NCBI GenBank assembly: GCA_017999895.1
Contig: JAGNKY010000001.1
Coordinates: 1 to 64,000 of the forward strand
DNA: 64,000 nucleotides
Source of the DNA: Bacteroidales bacterium
Lineage (GTDB): Bacteria > Bacteroidota > Bacteroidia > Bacteroidales > VadinHA17
Reading direction: 5' to 3'
Shown here: piece by piece, positions 9,772-18,356 of the stretch
Position numbering within the stretch: the first letter of the stretch is position 1
Layout: each line of letters starts with the position of its first letter
The notes under the pieces: generated by a model
Databases searched by the model: none
What the model was told of the DNA's origin: nothing
What the model saw: only the letters and a program-made list of their open reading frames with translations
Position numbers and translations under genes: made by a program

Positions 9772-12210
9772 TCAGTTTTGAGTGATAATCCTGGTTTTTA
9801 CAGGCTTGAGTCCTTCGCAGGTTACTTCAACACTGATTTCTCCTTTCGTTTTAGTTGAGCCTACGATTATCATGGCTTTGCCGTTGAATAATTCGAATGT
9901 AGGCGACTTGAATGAATCCAGGCCTCTTGGATTGCCGTTATCCACGCCTGCAAACTTTCCTGCGCCCGATACTTTTATTTCAAATTTATTATTTGCCATA
10001 GGGCAAAGATTTCCATCTTTATCGAGTGCTTCGACAAGTATAAATGAGAGATCGCAGCCATCGGCTTTTATTGTGGTCCTATCGGGTGTAAGCCTTAGCT
10101 GATACATACTGCCTGCGGTTTTGATAACCGCTTCACCTATTTTTTCACCTTCTTTGTAAGCAACAGCTTTAAGTTCTCCCGGCTCGTAGATTACATCTTT
10201 CCACATAAGTCTGAAGCGTTCAACGGAATTTTCCGATCTGGGTTTTTTGCACATTTTCCCAAGAGACTTACCGTTTAAAAATAATTCGGCACAGTCGCCG
10301 TTTGTATAAACGAATACCGGCACTTGTTGTCCCTTCATATTTTCCCAGTTCCAGTGCGGTAAAATATGCACGGTATTGACATCCTGTCGCCAGTAGCTTC
10401 TGTAGAGATAATATCTGTCTTTTTGTATGCCGGCAAGGTCAACAATACCGAAATAGCTGCTTCTCGAAGCATCGGCGTTTGTAAGCCCGTTCATTCTTGC
10501 CCACATATTACTGTAGGGTGTTGGCTCGCCGAGATAATCAAAGCCTGTCCATACAAATTCTCCGGCTATATAAGGCTCTTCCTGTTGCCACATGAAATCA
10601 TCGTCGGGTATTTCTGCCCATTGTGGAGCGTTGAGGTCGTATGAGCTTACCTGCATTGATTTTGTAAAGTCAGTCTTTTTTTCAGGAAGCGGTAGCTCAT
10701 AAAATCCTCTCGTGCTTACTGTTGAGGCCGATTCAGTTATTATTACGGCCTTATTGGGTTCTATTTGCCTTGCAAGTTTGTAACGGCGTCCGTAGTTCCA
10801 GGAATGCACATCGTAATAATCGAAATGGCGGAGAGCGGCACTTGCTTCGTCGTTACAGACAAGAGTTACCGGACGTGTGGGATCGTACTTACGAACATAA
10901 TTCACCATTGTATGGAGACGATGAAATCCATTGTTGATATTTCGTTGAACATCGCCTATTTCATTGCCTACACTCCAGATAAAAATGCACGGGTGATTCC
11001 GGTCGCGTACAACGAAGTTTCTTATGTTTCGTTGTGCAAAGTTTTCGAAATCTGTCGTATCGGTTATGTCGGCCTTAGCATCATATTTGTCAAAAGCTTC
11101 GTCGAAGAGCAGAAGTCCCATCCGGTCGCACAGTTCCGGCAGTTCAGGTGCAGGCACATTATGGCTTGAGCGTATTGCGTTCACTCCCATCTCTTTCATT
11201 ATTTCGAGCTGACGTTCGAGAGCCCGTGTGTTTACTGCCGAGCCGAGGGCGCCAAGGTCGTGATGCATGCATACTCCTTTGAGCTGAACACGCCTGTCGT
11301 TGAGATAGAAACCGTTGTCGGCTGTAAAACGAATGTCTCTCACTCCGAAAGTCGAGGTATAATTGTCAACCTGTTTGTCTTTGTTAATGATAAATGTTTC
11401 GACACTATACAGATAAGGGTCTTCGATATCCCAGCGCCTCGGAGCGGTAAGGGTTATAGTGGTTTCGATGATTCTGTTTTTGCCGGCATTTATCTTTCCC
11501 TTTGCTTCCTTTTCGGCCACAGTATTGCCTGCCTGATTCTTGATGATATGTTTAACAACCACTTCCTCATTGGAATCTCCAGAGTTATTTACTGTTGTGG
11601 CAATCCTTACGTCGGCGTAATTGGGTTTGATTATCGGAGTGGTAATATATGTTCCCCAGATGTCAATATGGATGGGGTTGACTGCAATGATTTTTACATT
11701 ACGGTATATTCCGGCGCCGGGGTACCAGCGGCTGTCGTGTTTACGTGTATCGGCGTGAACTGCGACGATATTCTCGCTTCCCGGCTTCACAAAACGTGTG
11801 ATGTTAAGATAGAAAGAGTTGTATCCGTAGTCCCAGCTTCCTGCAGTTTGGCCGTTGACGTAAACTGTAGGAAAGGCCATCACACCGTCGAAAAGCATGT
11901 AAATTTGTCTGCCCGACCATGAAGCCGGTATATTGATTTTAATCCTGTACCAGCCTTCACCTCTCCATGGAAGTTTGCCCGTATTGCCGTCACCGTCCTT
12001 TATGAAAGGACCTTCTATAGCCCAGTCGTGCGGGACAACCACATTTTGCCATCCGGAGTCATTGAATGAAGGCATCTGAGCGTCGGATATTTCACCTTTG
12101 GCAAATTTCCAGCCTTCACGTAGTTCGAGGGTTATTCTTTCCTGTGCCGAAATATTCTCCAAAAAGAATAACAGGAAACCGAAAGTTATTGAAAGAATGC
12201 TCTTTTTCAT
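9772..12210 (-). CDS. Glycoside hydrolase family 2, beta-galactosidase type
   Basis: GH2 protein of 812 residues with signal peptide (KKSILSITFGFLLFFLENISAQ). It has the sugar-binding domain, an Ig-like domain and a TIM barrel. The acid/base Glu is in SVGNEIGD (E417) and the nucleophile Glu in IITESAS (E493). The C-terminal ~130 residues are Ig-like (DUF4982-type plus invasin-type domain), common in Bacteroidota GH2 enzymes. It leads an operon with the S15-type hydrolase. Activity may be beta-galactosidase or another GH2 specificity. Confidence 0.9.
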   Translation of the reverse strand: MKKSILSITFGFLLFFLENISAQERITLELREGWKFAKGEISDAQMPSFNDSGWQNVVVPHDWAIEGPFIKDGDGNTGKLPWRGEGWYRIKINIPASWSGRQIYMLFDGVMAFPTVYVNGQTAGSWDYGYNSFYLNITRFVKPGSENIVAVHADTRKHDSRWYPGAGIYRNVKIIAVNPIHIDIWGTYITTPIIKPNYADVRIATTVNNSGDSNEEVVVKHIIKNQAGNTVAEKEAKGKINAGKNRIIETTITLTAPRRWDIEDPYLYSVETFIINKDKQVDNYTSTFGVRDIRFTADNGFYLNDRRVQLKGVCMHHDLGALGSAVNTRALERQLEIMKEMGVNAIRSSHNVPAPELPELCDRMGLLLFDEAFDKYDAKADITDTTDFENFAQRNIRNFVVRDRNHPCIFIWSVGNEIGDVQRNINNGFHRLHTMVNYVRKYDPTRPVTLVCNDEASAALRHFDYYDVHSWNYGRRYKLARQIEPNKAVIITESASTVSTRGFYELPLPEKKTDFTKSMQVSSYDLNAPQWAEIPDDDFMWQQEEPYIAGEFVWTGFDYLGEPTPYSNMWARMNGLTNADASRSSYFGIVDLAGIQKDRYYLYRSYWRQDVNTVHILPHWNWENMKGQQVPVFVYTNGDCAELFLNGKSLGKMCKKPRSENSVERFRLMWKDVIYEPGELKAVAYKEGEKIGEAVIKTAGSMYQLRLTPDRTTIKADGCDLSFILVEALDKDGNLCPMANNKFEIKVSGAGKFAGVDNGNPRGLDSFKSPTFELFNGKAMIIVGSTKTKGEISVEVTCEGLKPVKTRIITQN

Positions 12211-12250
12211 TGCTGTAAATATTAACTGAAATTTATATCAAATATATGAA

Positions 12251-12478
12251 TTATGTAATCTTTAAAACACTCAATTTTGTTCTCAGCAAATCATGGTATT
12301 TCTCTATCATTTCTTTTAACAGGAAACTTGCATCAATATATTCCTTCAATCGTGGAATTGCTGATGAAATGGTTCCCAGAACTTTGTCAATACTTTTTGA
12401 AGTTAATTCACATCGTTCCATTCCAAAATAGTCAACAAGAATTTTATGTATTAAAGGTAAATAGCGATTTGGAGAGTA
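12251..12478 (-). pseudogene. C-terminal remnant of an unrecognised protein
   Basis: An open minus-strand frame of 75 codons begins immediately after a TAA and contains no ATG until mid-frame. The translated piece is helical and protein-like (for example CELTSKSIDKVLGTIS, then LLKEMIEKYHDLLRTK). It looks like the tail of a longer gene whose front is gone. Family not recognised. Confidence 0.35.
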
Positions 12479-12542
12479 TTAAGTAAAATTTATTTTGAAG
12501 TCAATATATTGAACAATTATACACTCAAAGTAATGGTGGATT

Positions 12543-12698
12543 ATGCCCCTGCGTCAGAAAGCAGGAGATAAGATTGAAATTGTCATAGAAGTAAAAGCAA
12601 ATTCCGATGAGGGTTTCGACAGAACAACTCTTGATGCAAAAGTAAAGGAAACCTTACACCAGACCGGCGCGGAAATAGAAAAATGGGACGAGAAATAG
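12543..12698 (+). pseudogene. Short remnant, possibly the tail of a DUF499-type ATPase
   Basis: A 51-codon plus-strand piece begins just after an in-frame TAA (12531-12533). It reads as a beta strand KIEIVIEVKA followed by GFD and a helix. This pattern recalls the C-terminus of DUF499 AAA+ proteins found in defence islands, but the match is from memory and weak. Too short to be that gene intact. Confidence 0.25.
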
Positions 12699-12745
12699 AG
12701 TTGTTATTATTTATTAAAGGCAGGATTTTTAAAATTATTTTATTA

Positions 12746-13156
12746 CTATTCTCTGGTTTCCTTATCAATATTACTCAGCATTTTTTTAAAATCTGATGTA
12801 TTTATTAGAGGTAAGAAATAATCCTCGTATGAAGTACCTGCGGTGTAAGAAGCAAGAATTCCTCTTGCTGTTGAGTAAGTTACACTTAGTAAAGTAATCA
12901 AAAAGTCATCAGGGATATTCACATGGCCTTTTTCGTCCTTAATCAACACTTTCTCATAACCGATAAGCTTGAATTCACATTGAATCGTCGATCCAAACAA
13001 TTTCAGAGGTTCAGTGCCTTCAGTTCGGTAGAAATAATCAATTCCTAATTTAATTGAAAGAATACCTGTTGTATTATAGTTAAATTCTATCTGAAAATTT
13101 CTTCGAATTCCAATTTTATCAATTTTTCTTACGATTATAGGAAATGCATCCCAAAT
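12746..13156 (-). pseudogene. Conserved protein fragment, SecB-like appearance
   Basis: The frame is open for 137 codons after a TAA at 13157-13159. The only ATG is at 13000 (84 residues), while the frame looks coding well upstream of it (FYRTEGTEPL, FQIEFNYN). The C-terminus has VTYSTARGILASYTAGT and a final FLPLIN, a pattern I associate with SecB-like chaperone proteins near toxin-antitoxin genes; this is a weak inference. Either the 5' end is lost or the start is non-ATG. Confidence 0.4.
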
Positions 13157-13257
13157 TTAGCATTTTATAAATTACTTCTCATACTTATTGATTTTAAATC
13201 CTGAACTTAGTCATTGAATTCATTTGAGTTTTTCGCTATGTTTGAAGAAAAATTTAT

Positions 13258-14220
13258 ATGATAAATGAAATTAGAATTTCGGAACTCGATCCTGAAAAAT
13301 TCATCGCTGAAAAAGTCAGGGAGATAAAGGAAACTGTTGGCAACGGAACTGCAATAAATGCTCTTTCGGGCGGAGTTGATTCGTCGGTTGTAACAATGCT
13401 AGGTCACAAGGCTCTGGGAAGCAGGTTAAGGAGCGTTTTCATTCAGAACGGCCTTATGAGGGAAGGCGAGCCCGAGTCGGTTGTGGAGACGTTTGGAAAA
13501 CTTGGCGTCCCAGTTGAAATTATTGATGCCAGGAAGGAATTTCTCGATGCCCTGAAGGGGATTACTGATCCTGAAAAGAAGAGGGAAGCAATAACTCAAA
13601 CTTTTTATAAAAAGGTTTTCGGCCGTATAGTAAGGGAAAGCGGAGCAAAGTTTCTTCTTCAGGGAACGATTCTTACCGATGTTGACGAAACCGTTGCAGG
13701 CATAAAACGTCAGCATAATGTTTTTGCACAGCTCGGCATTGACCCTGAGGAAGCGTTCGGATACCAGATCATCGAGCCCATTATACAGCTTCGTAAAGAC
13801 GGGGTAAGGATGGTCGGTAAAGCACTTGGTCTGCCTGAGGAAATTTTCAACCGCATACCTTTCCCTGGTCCTGCTCTGGCTGCCCGTATTATAGGCGAGG
13901 TAACGGAAGAAAAGCTCGAAATTGTAAGAAAAGCCACTCGTATTGTTGAAAATCTCCTCAAGGGAACCGGAGCGTTTCAATATATGGCAATATTACACGG
14001 CGACCGGGTAACTGGGATACGGAACGGAAAACGTGATTTCGGGATGCAGATAGAAGTGCGCTGCTGGGATAGTACCGATGCCCGAACTGCAAAACCAACC
14101 CGTCTGACATTTGACGTTCTCGAAAAAGTGGCTTCGTCACTTTTGGACGAAGTTCCTGGAGTTGTTTCAGTTACGTATAACATAGCCCCTAAACCCCCTT
14201 CAACAATTGAAGCAGTTTAA
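13258..14220 (+). CDS. guaA: GMP synthase ATP-pyrophosphatase subunit (no glutaminase domain)
   Basis: Amidation of XMP to GMP. The PP-loop SGGVDSS is at residues 37-43. The GMP-synthase C-terminal dimerisation domain is complete (IPFPGPALAARIIGE, and the terminal pattern near PPSTIEAV in place of the usual PPGTIEWE). At 320 residues it lacks the ~190-residue N-terminal class I glutaminase domain of normal bacterial GuaA. It resembles the archaeal GuaAb subunit. It must use ammonia or a glutaminase encoded elsewhere, or be a second copy. Confidence 0.85.
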   Translation: MINEIRISELDPEKFIAEKVREIKETVGNGTAINALSGGVDSSVVTMLGHKALGSRLRSVFIQNGLMREGEPESVVETFGKLGVPVEIIDARKEFLDALKGITDPEKKREAITQTFYKKVFGRIVRESGAKFLLQGTILTDVDETVAGIKRQHNVFAQLGIDPEEAFGYQIIEPIIQLRKDGVRMVGKALGLPEEIFNRIPFPGPALAARIIGEVTEEKLEIVRKATRIVENLLKGTGAFQYMAILHGDRVTGIRNGKRDFGMQIEVRCWDSTDARTAKPTRLTFDVLEKVASSLLDEVPGVVSVTYNIAPKPPSTIEAV

Positions 14221-14285
14221 GGCGGTTCAGATTGAAAATATTAAAAATATTATTAAAAAAAATTAAAATTTTCAATCTCAATTTA

Positions 14286-14293
14286 TAATTTTG
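14286..14293 (+). promoter_or_regulatory. -7 box TAATTTTG upstream of serA
   Basis: TAATTTTG matches the Bacteroidota TAnnTTTG consensus and lies 28 bp before the serA ATG at 14321. It overlaps the alternative TTG at 14291, which argues against that TTG as the start. No clear -33 TTG was found at 19-21 bp spacing. Confidence 0.5.
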
Positions 14294-14320
14294 CCGGAAA
14301 ATTCAAAGAATAATTTTCTG

Positions 14321-15550
14321 ATGCCAAAATATTCTTATGATAAAGATAAAATAAAAATTCTTTTGCTCGAGGGTATTCATGAAAATGCCGTAAAGCTGTT
14401 TACTGAAAATGGTTATACCAATATTGAATATTACAAGGAAGCTTTGACCGGCGCTGAGCTGGAAAAGAAACTTCAGGAAACTTACATAATTGGTATCAGA
14501 AGCCGTACTGAGCTACGAAGAGATATTCTTCATAAAGCACCCAAGCTGTTTGCAATAGGATGTTTCAGCATCGGAACCAATCAGGTTGACCTTTACGATG
14601 CAAAAATGCTCGGAATTCCGGTTTTCAATGCTCCTTTTTCCAACACTCGTTCTGTAGCTGAGCTTGTCATTGCCGAATGTATAATGCTGTTACGGGGTGT
14701 CCCTGAAAAGAATGCTCTGGCACACAAAGGTGTCTGGATGAAATCTATGGGCGATGCCGTGGAAGTACGGGGCAAAACGCTCGGAATAGTCGGTTATGGG
14801 CATATCGGCTCTCAGGTGTCTATTCTTGCCGAGAGCATGGGAATGAATGTCATTTATTACGACATAGTGAAGAAACTAAGTCTTGGGAATGCAAAACCGG
14901 TTTCTTCTCTTGAAGAGCTTCTTAAAAACTCTGATGTAGTAACTCTTCATGTGCCTTCGACGCCACTGACAAAGAACATGATTTCTGAAAAAGAAATTGC
15001 AATGATGAAAAAGGGTTCCTGCCTGATAAACACTTCTCGTGGCGATGTTGTGGATTATAAGGCAGTTGCCGATGCATTGAAGTCAAAGTACCTTGGCGGC
15101 GCTGCTGCCGACGTGTTTCTTAAGGAGCCGTCCTCTAATGTTGAACCGTTCGAAAATGAACTCCAGCAATTCGATAATGTTATTCTTACTCCGCATATAG
15201 GGGGTAATACACGAGAAGCACAGGCTAACATAGGGCTTGAGGTCGCCGAAAAACTTGTGAAATACAGCGATACAGGCTCTACAATCGGGGCAGTTAATTT
15301 TGTTGAAATATCGCTTCAGCCAAACTGTTCAAAACAAAGGTTCTTGCATATTCATAAAAATGTTCCGGGAGTGATGCAGGAAATAAACCATTTCTTTTCT
15401 TCAAGACACATAAATATTTCCTCACAATATCTTCAAACCGACGCTGATATAGGTTATGTGATAATGGAAACCGAAAGCGAACTCGATCCGTTGGTAATAA
15501 ACGACCTGAAAAAAATACCAAATACGATACGTGTTAGAATGATATATTAA
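14321..15550 (+). CDS. serA: D-3-phosphoglycerate dehydrogenase
   Basis: Catalyses the first step of serine synthesis, 3-phosphoglycerate to 3-phosphohydroxypyruvate with NAD. The NAD-binding GYGHIGSQVSILAESMG motif, the catalytic Arg in NTSRGDVVD and the His in TPHIGGNT are present. A C-terminal ACT domain (from about residue 335) is expected to give serine feedback control. The ATG start gives MPKYSYDKDKIKILLLEG, which matches the family's usual N-terminus. Length 409-410 is normal. Confidence 0.93.
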   Translation: MPKYSYDKDKIKILLLEGIHENAVKLFTENGYTNIEYYKEALTGAELEKKLQETYIIGIRSRTELRRDILHKAPKLFAIGCFSIGTNQVDLYDAKMLGIPVFNAPFSNTRSVAELVIAECIMLLRGVPEKNALAHKGVWMKSMGDAVEVRGKTLGIVGYGHIGSQVSILAESMGMNVIYYDIVKKLSLGNAKPVSSLEELLKNSDVVTLHVPSTPLTKNMISEKEIAMMKKGSCLINTSRGDVVDYKAVADALKSKYLGGAAADVFLKEPSSNVEPFENELQQFDNVILTPHIGGNTREAQANIGLEVAEKLVKYSDTGSTIGAVNFVEISLQPNCSKQRFLHIHKNVPGVMQEINHFFSSRHINISSQYLQTDADIGYVIMETESELDPLVINDLKKIPNTIRVRMIY

Positions 15551-15599
15551 ATAATGCATTCCTGGATATTTTCGAAAAGAGGTCAGGAAGAAGTTAATA

Positions 15600-15821
15600 G
15601 TGTCACAGTTAGGAAAAATACTCATAGTTACTGGTGTTATTCTTGTAATTGCAGGACTTATAATATATTTTGCCGCCGACAAATTGAGCTGGCTTGGACG
15701 GTTACCGGGCGATATTCGCATTGAAAAGGGGAACGTAAGGTTTTATTTCCCGATAACCACTATGATTATTCTAAGTATTATATTATCACTGATTTTATGG
15801 ATTATAAGAAAATTATTTTAA
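15600..15821 (+). CDS. DUF2905 small membrane protein
   Basis: 73 residues with two membrane helices: residues 6-25 and about 50-68. The loop between carries WLGRLPGDIRIEKGN and FYFPI, the family signature of DUF2905. A GTG start at 15600 fits. Function unknown. It lies 49 bp after serA on the same strand. Confidence 0.85.
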   Translation: MSQLGKILIVTGVILVIAGLIIYFAADKLSWLGRLPGDIRIEKGNVRFYFPITTMIILSIILSLILWIIRKLF

Positions 15822-15896
15822 AATGTGAATAAGCCCAATAAAAGTGATAACATCTTTTTCTTCGAAGCATCAAGACTTTACTTCAATCTAAATAAA

Positions 15897-15920
15897 AAGG
15901 ATGCCTATTAAGGCATCCTT
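15897..15920 (-). terminator. Intrinsic terminator of the Spy-like gene
   Basis: A perfect 10-bp stem (AAGGATGCCT / AGGCATCCTT) with loop ATTA. On the minus strand it is followed by a run of T, as required for the gene ending at 15990, 70 bp away. On the plus strand no T-run follows. Confidence 0.75.
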
Positions 15921-15989
15921 CCCTTGTTAACTACTAACCCTAACCAATTAACCTGAAAACAAATTACATAACATGCAATATCAGATATT

Positions 15990-16580
15990 TTATTTTTGCT
16001 TTATGGGAGCCATTGCATTTCTCTCTTCGAGCCATTTCTTCTGTTCAGGAGTAAGTACTTTCAAAACATTGTCCCGGTAATTCTTTCTCATCTTTTCTGC
16101 TTTCTTCTGGTTTTCTTCGCGGAAAGCTTTCATCTCTTTCCGAAAATTCTCTGTTAGTTTGTCAATTTCTTGCTTTTGTTTTTCGGTAAGGTCTGGAATC
16201 CTTTCAATAGCTGGTCTTTCATTCCATCCTGGTCTCCTGGTCGGAGGGGGCATCATGAATCCATATCCACGGAAACCAAAAAATTCAGGACCATAAAATG
16301 GCGGTGGAACAAATCCTCTGCCTGGTCCATAACCGTAAAAATGCCAGGCACCCATATAACCGGGGAAGTAACCCCATGCACCTCCTCTATAACCTCTGCC
16401 TCTGAATCGGGCTGTGTCATTTTGCATCATTCCTGGAGCTCGCCTCATCTGCATATTCATGTCCGACCTCTTCATTCTGATTGAGTCATCCATCCGTCCA
16501 ATTCCCCTCTGGCCATAAAGGGTTGGAATACCTGCTGTCAGAACTATTCCTGCAATCATTATTTTCAAAATATGTTTCAT
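15990..16580 (-). CDS. Spy/CpxP-like periplasmic protein with Gly-Tyr-Pro-rich middle
   Basis: Signal peptide, then a middle section (about residues 58-115) unusually rich in Gly, Tyr, Phe and Pro (GYFPGYMGAWHFYGYGPGRG). The C-terminus is a charged helix containing LTEKQKQEIDKL and LTPEQKKWLEE, matching the LTxxQ repeats of Spy/CpxP proteins, which are periplasmic chaperones or stress sensors. The aromatic middle is not found in E. coli Spy. Role here unknown. Confidence 0.7.
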   Translation of the reverse strand: MKHILKIMIAGIVLTAGIPTLYGQRGIGRMDDSIRMKRSDMNMQMRRAPGMMQNDTARFRGRGYRGGAWGYFPGYMGAWHFYGYGPGRGFVPPPFYGPEFFGFRGYGFMMPPPTRRPGWNERPAIERIPDLTEKQKQEIDKLTENFRKEMKAFREENQKKAEKMRKNYRDNVLKVLTPEQKKWLEERNAMAPIKQK

Positions 16581-16890
16581 GGCTTTAAAATTTCATATTG
16601 TTCATCTAATTTGTTTTTTAATTAGACATTTACCGAAATGAAAAAATTCCAGACTTAGCCGTAATTAACATATCGTTAACATTGACAAATGATAAAATGC
16701 AAACTGAAGTAAAGTTATGTAGAAAACAGGCTGGAGTACATTTATTATGTTTACAATTTTAAACTTGATTCAATATTTTATAACCACGGATTTACAAGGG
16801 AATTAGATTTATCCGTGTTAGCACGATGAGCCATAAAAAGTTTCTTTTCAGTATTTTTACTGGAGTCTGGTAAAAAGTTTTCAGCCCGTA
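16581..16890. other. Gene-free 310-bp stretch
   Basis: AT-rich. It holds the promoter side of the Spy-like gene and, around 16781-16830, an AACCACGGAT...ATCCGTGTTAG pattern that resembles one at 31395-31480. No coding frame seen. Confidence 0.4.
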
Positions 16891-17271
16891 TTAATATTTC
16901 TTTTTATAATAATCTCTCATATTAAGGAAAATTGAAATAGCGAGAGCACAAATAAAAACAGCCAGAGTTGCGGTATCAACAAGTCTGGTGTTAAAATTTA
17001 ATCCTGTAATTCGGTCGGCGAGGTATTTGATATATGAGTTGGGCAAATTTGTTTTTCCCAGTTTCTCTAGCACCCTGAAATGCCAGTCAGTAAAAGGGCA
17101 GTAGCCTGGAACTCCGACAATCATTCCTAGAAAAAGCCAGGAAGAACCTGTAAGAATGAGTGTTATAAGGTTTAATACCCTTGTTTTCTTCCATGCCCAG
17201 CCTATAATATTGAAAATTGTCAGGGATGTATGGAATGCCACAAAGAAAATATCAAGCAGGGAATATATCAT
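16891..17271 (-). CDS. DUF2784 membrane protein
   Basis: 126 residues with four predicted membrane helices. The family signature GYCPFTDWHFRV sits near residue 56, followed by a conserved SYIKYL. Function unknown. Likely an inner-membrane protein. Stands 87 bp downstream of a hypothetical gene on the same strand. Confidence 0.8.
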   Translation of the reverse strand: MIYSLLDIFFVAFHTSLTIFNIIGWAWKKTRVLNLITLILTGSSWLFLGMIVGVPGYCPFTDWHFRVLEKLGKTNLPNSYIKYLADRITGLNFNTRLVDTATLAVFICALAISIFLNMRDYYKKKY

Positions 17272-17358
17272 TCCTTTTAATTCACAACATAAGATATTTT
17301 TCCCTTATGGAGGCTTCTTGAATCTTATCTAACTTGTGCCGAAAAATATTATTTCATT

Positions 17359-18123
17359 TCAGATTGCTCTGAAGAAATAATAGTTTATTTTTTCGATTTC
17401 AGCCATTGATGGATAAGGGTAGAATAAAATATCGTCTTTTGCGCCGACATAAAAACCGGTCTCTATTGTGCGGTAAAGGAGAGCCCCTGTATAGATTCTC
17501 TGAACTGTTTTCATCTGCTTCTTTTCTTCAGTTTTTATTATTTCGAGGCAGTCGCGCAAATGAGATATGGAACCGTATGGCAGATGTTCAGCAGAGCCCT
17601 CAAGAGGGTCAATTGCAAGTTCCCCGAGTTTAAGATCTACGAAGAACAACTTGGGGACATATATAGGTTGAGAGCCGTCGGTTAAAACCTTAAGGAATTC
17701 GTGAGGAGGCAGGTTACTGGCTATTTGTGGATTGACAGGACATAATTCCTGATATAAAAACATGTTTTTCCCTACATATTTATTCTTATCGTAAGGAGCT
17801 TGTTTAAGAGGAAGGACGTAACCAGTATCAGTTGTAAGATAAAGATCCTTCAAAGCTGTAAGCGGTATAGACTCCAGTACCCGGTAAATTGAAAGGTACA
17901 CGGAACTTTTTGGTGAGCCGTCTTCTTTGGGAACGCACTTCCTGTTGAGGTAATCAAGATTAATGAGCGGCTTAACTTGCTCAAAATCAACCTCAAAAAA
18001 TATTATCTGGCTTTTATTAGATTTCTTTGTTCCTGTAGCCATATAACAGCCGAAATCTTCCGGAGGAAGCATTGAACCAATCAATGCCTCCGGTGCAGTT
18101 GTGAGGTAAATGTATTTTTTCAT
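17359..18123 (-). CDS. Conserved hypothetical protein, 254 aa
   Basis: Not recognised. It has no signal peptide or membrane helix. Notable segments are the start (KKYIYLTTAPEALIGSMLPP), DLYLTTDTGYVLPL near the middle and FVDLKLGELAIDP near residue 165. The composition is that of a soluble, stably folded protein. Whether it is linked to the DUF2784 gene downstream is unknown. Confidence 0.6.
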   Translation of the reverse strand: MKKYIYLTTAPEALIGSMLPPEDFGCYMATGTKKSNKSQIIFFEVDFEQVKPLINLDYLNRKCVPKEDGSPKSSVYLSIYRVLESIPLTALKDLYLTTDTGYVLPLKQAPYDKNKYVGKNMFLYQELCPVNPQIASNLPPHEFLKVLTDGSQPIYVPKLFFVDLKLGELAIDPLEGSAEHLPYGSISHLRDCLEIIKTEEKKQMKTVQRIYTGALLYRTIETGFYVGAKDDILFYPYPSMAEIEKINYYFFRAI

Positions 18124-18356
18124 AGCCTGCTGGTTTAGAAACTTTTATTTATATAACCCTTTTATATAGTAAAGTTAATCAAATATAATAAATTACTGAA
18201 CCAAAATCAAATTTTCGAATAACGTTAAGAGAAATGAATTATATTTTATTTAAAAGTTAACAGGAATGTTTAAAAAATAATTCAGATTTATTGATTAATT
18301 TTGATAATATTTAATTTGATTATTTATCAATTATTTGATTAACAAAACATTTAACC

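Noticed and set aside
11260..11922. Plus-strand 220-residue frame
   Set aside because: Antisense to the GH2 gene, which has intact catalytic residues and reading frame.
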